This document shows positions 1 through 11,460 of a stretch of 64,000 bases of DNA, piece by piece. The notes under the pieces are model-generated. The model had not been told where the DNA came from and did not search any database. It saw only the letters and a program-made list of their open reading frames with translations. The position numbers and the translations under genes were made by a program. Every line of letters begins with the position of its first letter. The stretch's first letter is position 1. Source of the DNA: Terebella lapidaria (lineage: Eukaryota; Annelida; Polychaeta; Terebellida; Terebellidae); the NCBI GenBank assembly GCA_949152475.1, contig OX424563.1:8591001-8655000 (forward strand), read 5' to 3'.

Positions 1-67
1 CGACATGACAAAAACGAAGTACGAATAGACGATATCACCAGTGTTTTGTCACATTGGGTGTACTTTC

Positions 68-3000
68 CTATATTCGCGTGTTGATGATTTTCTTGAACTC
101 TATATGGAAAAAATAATCATACATCATGGTTATGTAGCAAAAATTCACTTGTTTCATTAACGAGTATATTCTTGATAAAATCAGAATCATAACCGTATAA
201 CTCTCAAGATACGTTTTCGATAAGATACCTATTTACCTTCGAAGTCTATTAGTCCGTTACCGTCTTTGTCGAATTCATCAATCATCTCGTTTAAGTCACG
301 TATTTTCAGTGTAGACCCTAATCTGAAACCGAACCGAGGAACGAGCTTGATACGAAATGAAATGGTCCTGATTGCATCGTAAAAATAAACTAGACGTCAA
401 GGCCTAAAGGCCTTTGAGGCATATCAGGGTGAAGCATGAAGAAACGAAATGACGACTCAGCAAAAACATGATGAAGCTCCCAATGAGACCTATAAGACAT
501 TTGTGCAATTACATGTATGTGAAGGACAAACTTGATACCCCTAAGGCTATCTGTCTAATGACTGTTTTGCTCTAGGTCGCACTCTTTCCGAGGTATCGAT
601 GAAAATGAAAAATGCCGACTCGGCGAAAAATTTTCATGTCAAGGTCAAAGTTCATCCGTAATACCCCTCAGATATGTTTCACTAGGTCCACGAGTCCGAA
701 AAAAACTTCCGTTTCACTCTACGATGCACAGTTTCCGAGATATCGACGAAAATGAAAATTGCGGACTCGGCAAAAAAATTTCAGGTCAAGGTCAAGCTTT
801 ATCTCTAGTACCCCTCAGATATGTTTGTCTAGGGCCACAAGTCCGAAATTAACGCCTGTTTCGCTCTAAGACGCACCGTTTCTGAGATATCGACGGAAAC
901 GAAAAATGCTGACTCAGCGAAAAAAATTAAGGTCAAGGTCAAAGATCATCCCTAGTACCCCTTAAATATGCTTCTGTAGGGCCACGAGTCTGAAAATAAT
1001 GTCCGTTTCGCTCTACGACGCACCGTTTGTGAGATATCGATAAAACGAAAAATGCCGACTCATTGAAAAAATTTAAGGTAAAGGTCAAAGTTCATCCCTA
1101 ATACCCCTCATATATGTTTGTCTAGGGCCACGAGTCTGAAAATAACGTCCGTTTCGCTCTACGACGCACCGTTTGTGAGATCGATAAAACGAAAAATGCT
1201 GACTCATTGAAAAAATTTAAGGTAAAGGTCAAAGTTCATCCCTAATACCCCTCATATATGTTTGTCTAGGGCCACGAGTCTGAAAATAACATCCGTTTCG
1301 CTCTACGACGCACCGTTTCCAAGATATCGACCAAAACAAAAAATGCCGACTCAGCGAAGAAATTTAAGGTCAAGGTGAAAGGTCATCCATAACACCCCTT
1401 AGACATGTTTGTCTAAGATGACGAGTCCGAAAATAACGTCAGTTTCGCTCTATGATGACGCACCGTTCTGATATTTCGATGAGAGCGAAAAGTGCCAACT
1501 CAGTGAAAAAATTCAAGGTCAAGGTCAAAGGTCATCCCTAGTACCCTTAGGACATGTTTGTCTAGGGCCACGAGGCTGAAAATAACGTCCGTTTCGCTCT
1601 ACGACGCACCGTTTCCGAGATATCGACGAAAACAAAAAATGCCGTCTCAGCGAAGAAATTTAAAGTCAAGGTCAAAGGTCATCCATTATACCCCGTAAGA
1701 CATGTTTGTCTAGGGCCACGAGTCCTAAAATAACGTCCGTTTCGCTCTATGACGCACCGTTTCCGAGAATTTCGATGAAAGCTAAAAATGTCGACTCAGT
1801 GAAAAAACTCAAGGTCAAAGTCAAAGGTCATCCCTAATACCCTTAAGACATGTTTGTCTAGGGCGACGAGTCCGGAAATAACGTCCGTTTCGCTCTATGA
1901 CGCACTGTTTCCGAGATATCGACAAAAGCGAAAAATGCCGACTCAGCGAAAAAAATCAAGGTCAAGGTCAAAGGTCATCCCTAAAACCCTTAAGACATGT
2001 TTGTCTAGGGCGACGAGTCTGATAATAACATCCGTTTTGCTCTACGATGCACCGTTTCCGAGATATCGACGAAAACGAAAAATGCCGACTCAGCGAAAAA
2101 AATTAAGGTCCAGGTCAAAGGATGATGAGTCCGAAAATAACGTCCGTTTCGCTCTACGACGCACCGTTTCCGAGATATGCATGAGTGCCTCAAGGATGAC
2201 TCAGCTAAAATTATTTCGAGCCCTAGGTCAAAGGTCGTTTGACGGATCGGCCTCAAAATCAATAGGCTTCTTCCCTGGTGATATATGAGCCATGCAACGT
2301 TTCACAGTCATTGCCATGATACTTTTCGAGTTATCGTGCGGAAACCAAAAACATTGATTTCATCCTCACGAACCTCACGGACCCCAGGGGCGGCTAAAAA
2401 ACAATAGGCTTCTTTTACACAACATTTCTGACCAGCGGGGAAAATTTGGCGAAAATACATCGAGGCAAACTGAAGTTATCGAGCGAAAACCAATAAGTGA
2501 AGGAAAAAGAAAAGGAAAAAAAAGAGAAAAGAAAAAAAAGAAAGATTTTTTTATTGACAAATCCATAAAGGCATTCCTGCTGAAATGCCTTAATTATACA
2601 TAAACACAAGCTTCAGTTTGAATCGTTGAGAGAATCTACAAATGTGATATGATGTTAAAATATGATGTGAATTCCGTCTCACTGGCACCAAATCTTAATA
2701 CGACACAACCCCGATCGTTTTGATGTATATCATTTAACTTAGCCCCCTCTCACTTGTAAGCGGTGGCCCTCAGGTCTCGCTTGCTGATCTCCCCGTCACC
2801 GTCTATGTCTATGACGTTGAATATCTCAGCCAGTTCGTCATCTGTCTCTGTATTCTCCACCAATCTATCCACCAGCACCAAAAACTCCTTGAACTCTATC
2901 TTACCATCACCTGCGATAGGCAGAAGTTTCATCTGTTCAAATACAGTTATCTATTACCTATTACTTTTTGTGAAGTCGAGGACACGACTTTCTAACACTA

Positions 3001-6000
3001 TCACAAGGCCCTTCATAGGGTGGTGTGACATCATGTTGTGACGTAATCCTCAGTTCACACGATTGTGTGATCCGTTCACATCCGTTGAAGGCACTGCGAT
3101 AGGGTTCCCTCGGCTCTACCAGAGCTCTCAAAGGATTTAATATATAATCATGATAAAGCATAGAAATAATCTACATGATAATATTTTTACATCTGCACAT
3201 TCACCACGTGTCAGAAATGTGTTGTCATCTCTGTGAAGAATGGTTTACCCCATGTGGCTCAGATGGGGGTAAAACTTGCTCCTAATGATACAACGTCCAA
3301 TGAATACATGCTATAACTACAACTCCTATGGTACAGTGAGAACAGAATGGGGTCATAACTTAAGTATTAGTTACACCAAGGCCCCGGAATGCCCCAGACC
3401 ACTCCTGACTGAACAAAAATTGCGGTTCTGGGATCAGATTCGTGCTGAGTCCATGGTGGTCTGTGACGGACCTTAGTGATCCTGGGTGGTCCAGGAAACC
3501 AACACGGATTATTTATACAATCCTGAGTAGTCCGGGAAGAGCCGTGTTGGGTCCGGGTGGACCGAGTAAGTCTGTAGCTCACCCGGGATGATCTGGCGCG
3601 GACCTGGGAGGTCGGGGGGCCATTCCTGTTGGCACCGTATTGGATCCGAGGTGGTTCGGGGTCAGTCCATGGTGCTGCTGTTCTGATCCGTGGCTAATCC
3701 GTAGCGTTGTAGTGTTTGGATATTTGTGCATCCGTAGTGCTGTTGTGTTGGGTCCAGGATGATGTGATACAGGGAGAGGGAGCGTCGATGCTTTTTCAAC
3801 CGGATCAACCAGGGTCTTGACATTTTTTGGTCCGATGTGATCCTGTGTGGTCCGGGATGGTCCGTATTGGATCTGGCTTCGGTGTCACTATAGATTTAAC
3901 ATTTTGCTTCTTACATCATTCGTGTGTTTTGCACGATTTATCTGTTTGAATAATACTAGCCTAGGCTTTTGTTTTTGTGAATTCACAGTCTTTCCCTGAA
4001 GTCCCACGTATAGCCGGCGTTGTTTGAATTGATTCTAGTTAGCGTAAACATGCCATGGAAACTACTATCAATTAATGGTTGCGTTTCGCCTACAGTAATC
4101 AAACACAATGTGTATCTTCCACAAATATCGGACACAACGTACAGAAAAGGCGGATCAATGAATTCTCCCGCCGTCATGTCTTCCGTGTGATTGTGTCTTT
4201 AATAATGCGCAAATATGCCAACGATGTAAAACTGTATGTGCCATCTTCAACCGCTCATTAATGCACCGTGAATACAGCAATCCTAGGCTGTAAATGACGT
4301 CTTTCACAAAGTATCGATATTATTTTGTTATCTCGTGGACACAGTGAATAAACAATGCAAATGGAGTTGATCACTGTATGGTGTAAGCAGCCGACTGGGT
4401 GATACTTATGGAATAAGCATACAGCAGACAGTGATATAATAAAGAGGTAACCAATGTTGACACAATACTACTACTAATAATAATATGATAATAATGGTAA
4501 TAATAATAACAATAATAATAATTATAAGAAGAATTCTTTTAATATGCTACACAGTATTTATACAATTGTATTTAGGATTTTCTTGGATCAAATCAAAGTA
4601 TTTACCATCTTTGAACATTTCACGAAAAACTGGTGAAAAACATTTTTCACGAAAAAATTTTAAGATATGGATTATTTATCAAATTAATGTTCTTCACATG
4701 ATTTCAAGCCACGTAAACCAACACTGACTGGCGAACCGACTTGACATATTGAGATTTCGATGAAGTCAAATCCACATTGTACATGGTGTATGTTGCTTGG
4801 AATATAGTATGAGCCATATTCGCTATATTATAGTTTCTAACCTCTACAGAAATGTGGGAGAAAGTGCCAATTTGTCGCGGGATTGAACTACAATTAGCAC
4901 ACAAGTGTCTCGTGCGTTTTGTATAAAGTGCAGTGGGCATGTTCTCGTTCAGTCGTAACATTAACTACATTAAAATACATTAACTACATTAATACAGAAA
5001 TAAAGCTTTCCAAATACACTCGAGTATGACCGACATAATGTGGGTTAATGGGTTTGAAACAAGCAGGTAAATATCAAGATGATGTTTTATGAATGTCTCG
5101 ACTCCTTCCTGAGTCAGCATGCAGTGAGGACAAACGAATACGAATTTCGCGTCGTCTACAATACGTAGGAAATGGTAGACACCAAAATTCCATGAAAAGT
5201 AGCCAAATGTTTCATTTGAATGAAATCACGTGATCGTATTAAGACGAAATGTTTAATGTCTGGAACACGCGAAGCTCGATACAAATCGATGGATCTTCCA
5301 GCACTGAAGTATCTCGGCTTTTTGTTTATTTCGCGAAAAAGACCAACCGATTGTGTCAGCCTCCATTCTCGTGCGACTCAATTCATTCATTTAAACCAAA
5401 CAAAAAAAGCCCACTGGAATAAAATTAGTACGACTTAACATTCCAGGAAGCAAACACATATACACACTAGTTGAATATATGCCATTGTTGCCCAACAGCT
5501 GAACGTAAACATGACCAGAGGAGACACTGGCACACAGAACTAAAAAGCTGCTAGCACTGTCCATTCAAACAACTAAATATTGGCCAAAATTTGCTTTAAC
5601 TTATTTTTTCCAAGGACATCAGGCATAAGAGGTCTTGATCTGGAACAATGAATTGTTCTCTATGCCATTTCAACATATACTAAAGTATATCATTACTACA
5701 CAGTACCGAGGCGAAAATAATGAAACATGGACTTTGTTGCTCGTAATACATATATACATTTTGTGTATTTGAGTATTTTTTCAAGTTTGTTGCACACCCA
5801 CCACATTCGCTCACTGCTTTGTCAAACTTTATAAATCGGATGGCCACTCACCTTTTTCTTACTAATGACGAATAGATTAATTGTATAATAAACCAATGAT
5901 AGTTTATTCAAAACGGTTAGAATGGTATATTTTTGTTTGAGTACACCTTTTCGATTGATAAAAGCGAAATTTGTGTTCACTATTATCAACCAAAAATGTT

Positions 6001-6968
6001 TTTGTCAAGTCACGCCACAACTATTAGACACAGATACCAGGAATGAAATCTGAAGGACTTGCCCACTTTTCACAATTAAAATTTTCAAACTGAACAACAC
6101 TTGTAAATCTTGTGATCACATTTATATCATTATTGTACGTTTTCAGCTAAAACACGCAATAATTCATAACTTCTAACAATATTATGTAGAAATGTTATTA
6201 TACTATTATAGTGTACCATTACCATTCAAATTCAAATGTTATTGTCCATTCACTAAGCACTCACATGTTACCCATGAAGCATGCTAAAATTAAACATAAT
6301 GACAAGAATATCAAAAGTAACATTTGATTCACCACCACCCATACCGCTATATGTCACTCCCTACCGTTGTTGTCGAAGGTGCTGATCATTTGGCGGGCGG
6401 TCTCGTGACTGGGGTCCTGACCCAGGGACCGGAGGACGGTGACTACCTCCTTAGTCGTGATCGTCCCGTCTCCGTCCTTGTCGAATAGTGAGAACGCCTC
6501 ACGGTACTCTGCCGGGGGAACGAGCTTGTTCACAGTGATGTATGTATTTGGTGAATTGGTACAGTTATTCATAGAGTATTTCTTATATTTTTGGCATTGT
6601 ATTTTTTCAAGTAGTGAATATATATTTATTACGAGATTCGTTCACTGTGAAACAACAATTTTGTTTACTACATTGTGCAGTTGTAGTGAGGGTTTTCACT
6701 ATGCCGTATATCCAAAAGTATTGAAAAAAGTGTTGATGTCAGTAGAAGGGGTTAAATATGTACACCAATCCGAATGACTTGTTTTACATTCAAAGTATGC
6801 CAAAGTTGAATACTTCCATTCCTATACTTATATCTGCCATCAATTTTTGCTAACATATACATACATATTATAAGAATAGATGTTTCCACATATTATACCA
6901 AAAAGCATGAGTTGTCAAGAACAGTTCTTGATAATAAAACACTGACCTTTGATTTCCTCAGTAGACAT
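68..6968 (-). CDS. Calmodulin-like four-EF-hand protein, five coding exons, 146 aa
   Basis: The coding exons are 6947-6968, 6365-6508, 2754-2910, 237-322 and 68-99 on the minus strand (22, 144, 157, 86 and 32 nt; 441 nt including the TAG stop). Every junction has GT/AG ends and phases that agree (1, 1, 2, 1), and two junctions fall inside EF-hand loops that become complete on joining. The start [20 protein letters not shown] lines up with the calmodulin N-terminus, and the 144-nt exon has the length of a calmodulin gene exon. The four Ca-binding loops read [36 protein letters not shown] and [12 protein letters not shown]. Loop 3 ends in Asp instead of the usual Glu. The protein has only three Met and ends FKKIINTRI, unlike true calmodulin, which is Met-rich. 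It is probably a cytosolic calcium sensor of the calmodulin/troponin C superfamily; its target is unknown. The structure is strongly supported, the exact subfamily is not. Confidence 0.9.
560..2200. repeat. Satellite of about 147 bp, around 11 copies, inside an intron of the calmodulin-like gene
   Basis: The marker AAAATGCCGACTCAGCG, with variants, recurs near 608, 751, 902, 1048, 1191, 1337, 1487, 1636, 1785, 1937 and 2077, giving a period of 143-152 bp. Each unit also carries a GTCCGTTTCGCTCTACGACG block, a GAGATATCGA block and a run of AGGTCA-like hexamers. The array lies between exons 3 and 4 of the calmodulin-like gene. The 144-codon reading frame over 1854-2288 is only the translated repeat. 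Confidence 0.9.
2499..2551. repeat. Purine-rich (A/G) low-complexity tract
   Basis: About 50 nt consist almost only of A and G, within intron 3 of the calmodulin-like gene. No function is evident. Confidence 0.7.
3390..3890. repeat. Degenerate GGTCCG-rich minisatellite in intron 2 of the calmodulin-like gene
   Basis: Short imperfect words such as GGTCCGGGATGGTCC, GGTCCGTATTGGATC and GGTCCGGGTGGACC recur every 12-25 nt. The stretch is visibly richer in G+C than its surroundings. The unit is too degenerate to define firmly. Confidence 0.55.
3900..6360. other. Rest of intron 2 of the calmodulin-like gene
   Basis: No exon, RNA gene or mobile-element protein was recognised. There is an AAT/ATA microsatellite near 4465-4530. 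The rest is AT-rich unique-looking sequence. Confidence 0.6.
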
Positions 6969-7313
6969 AGCGTGTTCCAGATCCTGAAAATAGAGTACCA
7001 CTCAATCAGTACGAGTCACCATCGCGTACAGTGGTTTGGTGGAGAATCCGGATCTATACACGGTTGTGTGTACAGTTTCACTCTGTCACTACGCTACTGT
7101 CGACCCATCCCTCGGATACATGTACTGTAAAGTGTGGCGTTAATTGATCAACAGACGGTGGATATTAGCCTTTCTGTTCAGCGGTTTGTAGCGATCCGAA
7201 CGCTTGTGGGAACAGGTAGAAAGGGAAAAAAACTCGACTGGAGGGAGATGTTTCACTTTGTGGCTTGTGATGTGAAAAAGAACCACACACGATGAGAAAT
7301 CCAAACAGGCGAG

Positions 7314-7321
7314 TTTTTATA
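7314..7321 (-). promoter_or_regulatory. Possible TATA box of the calmodulin-like gene
   Basis: TATAAAAA is read on the minus strand about 350 nt upstream of the first coding ATG. A start site about 30 nt downstream would give a 5' leader of roughly 310 nt. The call rests on the motif and its position only. Confidence 0.3.
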
Positions 7322-7329
7322 CTTCCGCA

Positions 7330-9150
7330 GACGTGCCCGGACTGTCAGCGGTGACGGTCCCTGGCTCTGTTATCCCAGATATAATCAATGCGCATGAGTG
7401 GCTGCGCTCTATTGCGAAGACGGGGTCTAGTTTTCACGGCTTGTGATGTATCTATCTATTGCGAACATCTCGTCCCAAATCGGGATTGTTGTCGGGAAAA
7501 TGGATGATGCTAGATATTGTAATTAAGAATTTACGTTGCTATGCGTGGTTGTAGGTAGGTTAAAGATACAAACAACTTGCCATAAGCTTAAACTCCTATC
7601 TGATCACGCCTGAGGTTTATTTATGACCAAACAGCATGCCCTGGGACAGTTTTCCTAAGCTAATGCACTTGCTCGCCATATACAGCTCTTATAAACGCAA
7701 ATACTCTGGGAAAAGATAGCATTCTCACCGGGGCTGATAGTAACATTATTGTCTTTTTTATGCTATTTAATGCCACCAGTATCCTACACAATCAGATTAA
7801 CTTGTGTTTGATATGATTGTGAAGTATAATTGATGGTTTTCTACACAGGGTATGTGAAAAGCAATGGAAGTCAGTTTAGTTCAAGACAGTTTTTCGTGAT
7901 AAATGGCAAGGCAAACCTGGCTTTTGTGGGCGAATCCATTCAGTTTACTCAAAACATTAAATGAACTCCATAGCTCCATCTTTCAATGCTCCAGTTTCGA
8001 TCAAATCAGCAATAAATTTCGACAATAAATAACCCTAAGTTTAGTTAGGCTTTACGTGAATGACGAGTCCATGCAGGTTATATGGAAGAGGAAAATTCCA
8101 GAAATGGGATTGGAAGATAAAGGGCAATCAACTTGTCTTGAATCCAAAGGAGTGAATTGCGAAGACATATTCATTTGGAAATTATCAAATAAACATTTAT
8201 GACGCCAACATCTACACCATATCCACGTATGATTCAATACAATTTTACAAACATACTACACTAATACATGTAAATCTAGTATCACAACCAATCATCCAGT
8301 TTTATATAACTTTGCTGATGTTTGTAAACACGTTAATCTATATTATTGGCACATCGTACAAGAATGAATATATTTTTTCATCGTTTGTCATACTCATGTG
8401 CATAAACTGTTCATCAGAAACCGGTAACTACCGTGTAAAGCCTCATTGCTGATAATAATGCAGAAACTGTCAAGGAACATGACATCCATTTGTGAAAATC
8501 GTTAGGGTGTCTCTCGTTAAATATGTGGGTAGCTGTTATCTGTTGCGATATCAATGAATTGGAAACACATGAGAGAGATCATTAGCACAGAGGTGTACAT
8601 TAATACAGGTGTGTACCCAGGTCCATTCTCGGGAAGTAAGGTGTCATAGGAGACAGTATGTACTTGAAATTACCGATTCTTTTTACATCGTTGATGTGCA
8701 CATTGCCCGAGTCATGTACCTGTTGATCTACGCATGCGCTTTAGAGATTTCCGTCTTTAAAACGCCTGCACGACCAAACAAAGATCGTCTTTCCGTAACA
8801 CGAGACTCTTTCAAGAACTCGATTGTTCTGAACGCACCTTCGCCGTCGTGTACTTTGCTTGAATGTGATATGAATTATGAACTTGAGCATTGCTCCCATA
8901 CTAACGGAAGCGGGGCAAGGATGTATCACTTTTCAGACGGGAAGACTCGGTTGGTTACGGATCGATATTAAATTGAATGACAGAATCCAGGAGCAGGGGG
9001 TCATAAATCTGAAAAAAAAACTAACAAGACACTCCGAAATTGTAAACCCTCGCCCCATGGATTCAATAACAATGTATCTTGTGAACTGTGTATATTGAGA
9101 AGCTTTTGGGAAATAATCAAGCTTAAAATGCTATATTTGTTCTAATGTGT
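7330..9150. other. Intergenic stretch without recognisable gene
   Basis: The open frames here (for example 8609-8971) show no domain, no splice context and no repeat-protein similarity that I can recognise. I see nothing reportable. Confidence 0.5.
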
Positions 9151-9155
9151 GAAAG

Positions 9156-9422
9156 TTGAGAAAACGTGGTGAAGACGCCGTCCTTAGGTTACCGACCCGT
9201 TTATATAACAAGCGTATATGTAGTATGTGTTACGTGAATTTGAAGTGTGATCGTTTTCGGGATATTATGAGTCATTTATTTTCTGGTAAAATGTTCACAT
9301 GTAAATTCATAAAAAAAAATCCGGGTACTTCACTGTATCTACCAAAATTGTTACCTGATAAGGAAAAGCAAACCTTTGCTGCATATAATTATTTCAGATA
9401 CATGTTTGAGAATATTTCGTAG
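9156..9422 (+). mobile_element. LINE fragment, reverse transcriptase C-terminal tail
   Basis: The open frame contains RLYNKRICSMC, then LKCDRFRDIMSHLF and KFIKKNP, ending in an aromatic-rich YNYFRYMFENIS. This pattern resembles the C-terminal tail of non-LTR retrotransposon polymerases (N-x-R-x-C-x-x-C ... KC-x-x-F-x-x-x-R). No reverse transcriptase core is visible upstream, so it is at most a short 5'-truncated relic. Confidence 0.4.
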
Positions 9423-9990
9423 TTTTGCATATTTAAATGTGGGGATCATATTACTGGAAACAAAATTTAAAAATATGGAAAAATATTATTAATATAAGTT
9501 ATAGTGAGTTATAGTGAATTTTTGATATTAAAGCTATAATCACTTTTAGGATTGACAAAATTTATTTCTTCTGGAGTAGCTTTGTTTTGTCTATAGAATG
9601 AGAAATCGTACAAATTTTGGTCTGAAAATGTGTATTACGTGCCTAAATTGTGTTGCCAATAAAAGATTCAAATTCAATTTTTCCCTCAAAGCGGCCCGCC
9701 TTGCGGGTGAGTTCTACACACAGTTTGATGACGTCGTTGGTATTTGTCTAGATACTGTGGCAACCGGCAATGAATGCAGGCCAATCATTCTCTATCCACT
9801 GTTTTCGTGCACGATTAACGGCAATTTTCTAAGTATCTATTGTCGAACTGTGCATATTTCTTACATATTGCCGACTATCTCGAGATGTACCTTCAAGTTT
9901 GCGTGACAAACAAGAATGCCAAATTTGGCTGATTTCAAAATTGATTCCAACTTTAAAGTTTGCATGACTTTGCTCGCATCGTTTGACGCT
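9423..9990. other. AT-rich stretch, nothing recognised
   Basis: A 102-codon open frame (9598-9906) lacks any recognisable motif. I see no RNA gene or clear repeat here. Confidence 0.5.
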
Positions 9991-11460
9991 GAACTCTGAC
10001 ATCCCTTGACTTTACCCTAGTCATTTGGCCTTGAACTCTAAATTCAGAATACTAGACCTTTGGTCCTATAACCTATTCGCATAGCGTTGCGTCCGGTGTG
10101 GTCATCGTTGTCTTTCATCAACATTTCTATCTTTGAAGTTCGAGATAAAAAAAAATAAAAAAAAACAATCCGGGGGAGGGGGAGCAGTTATTGTTTTCGC
10201 TTTTTAGGTTACGGAACTTTTGGTTCTATCACCTATTGTCGTGCCGTGGCGTTGCGTCCGTCTAGTTTATTAGCTTACCGGTCCATATGGGCTGATAAGC
10301 TATTGTCGTGGATTTTCGTCCGTCGTCCGTCCGGCAAATACTTTTTTTGCCTTGATGAATCTTTCTGAAAACTCATCAAAACATTCCTGGGGCTAATCGT
10401 TTTTTTTTGCGATTTGGCGGCCATTCTCGATGAATATTGGCCAATTTTAGACTTGGTGGACAATTTTCTCTAAGACTGTCTGATCAGTTTTGAATCAGAA
10501 TCGTTGCTCTTGAATCACCGGTCTGCGTGTGTCGGCCATTTTGATTCTTTGACGGCAATTTTGGTGAATAAAGTTGTGGTTTCACATTAAACATTTCTCC
10601 GGTAACCTTTCTCAAACTTTGGGATAATTTTATGGTGTCTCCCAAAATGGCGGCCACTTGCGACGAAACACGTTGAATTATGGTCTCTGGCAATCATTTT
10701 CTCAAAATATGTTTAGACATTTTTTTAGGTTGCCGAACCTATGATCCTAAAACCTATTGGCATGGCGTTATGTTTGCCCTCGTCATCCATTCACATTTTT
10801 TTTCTGTGAAGTTTACGGGTGAATTCACATTCTTTTTCTGTGAAGTTTACGGGTGAATTTTTCCGAAATTTTATACAACAATGGCTAAAAATAATTCAAA
10901 ACGGGGTTATTTTTGCTGTTTGAAAAGAATCCCATTTTGTACCTTCACGATGTTTCGTTGCGCTTGAATTGCCGGTCTGCACGTGGCGTCATAAATATAC
11001 TTTTTTGACAGGTTGTCGTAAAATAATTTTTTGGACCGAAATCAAGTCAGTATCTGTTTTGAGCCATTTCCGGCCGAAAAAAAATATTTTTCCATTGAAA
11101 AATTTCTGGGATTTAAAAGAATTTCATTCACTTTTTCTTCATATTGAACGGGATCTGTTAGAACAGTTCAAGATAGAGATCAATTGTTGGCATATCCAAG
11201 TGGGAAATGATTCACCGTTCAGCGTGTGTACTAGTAGGTCATTTTGTTTTTTTTCAATGTTTAGTGAAAGAAACAATGTCCGGAATCTGGTTACGAGTGG
11301 TCTTAACTCATTGCCAGCAGGAAAAAATCGCCTTAAAAAAAAATATTGGATTTGGAAAATTTGACCCTCATTTTTCCTTATTAATAGGAGACGTATGGAA
11401 TGTAATCTCTGAATACACATGAATTTGGATATTGGCACTTTCAAATACAACTAGTCATAT
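9990..11460. repeat. Cluster of dispersed repeats with a palindromic GGTTACCGAACC-type end
   Basis: Three related modules begin near 10060, 10203 and 10725. Each reads approximately TTTAGGTTACGGAAC, a short loop, its partial complement, then ACCTATTGGCATGGCGTTGCG and CCGTCCGTC-like words. They are followed by GGCGGCCATTTTG-type low-complexity sequence. The same family recurs in the opposite orientation at 39354-39425 and 54064-54135. It has no coding capacity and looks like a non-autonomous interspersed repeat. Confidence 0.6.

Noticed and set aside
1854-2288. 144-codon open frame with internally repeated protein sequence
   Set aside because: It is the translated 147-bp satellite; the period is a multiple of three, so a frame stays open by chance. 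It lies in an intron on the opposite strand.
3276-3582. Short frames on both strands over the GGTCCG-rich segment
   Set aside because: They arise from the degenerate minisatellite in an intron.
8609-8971. 120-codon plus-strand frame
   Set aside because: No domain, signal sequence, splice context or poly(A) signal; overlapped by an equally featureless antisense frame.
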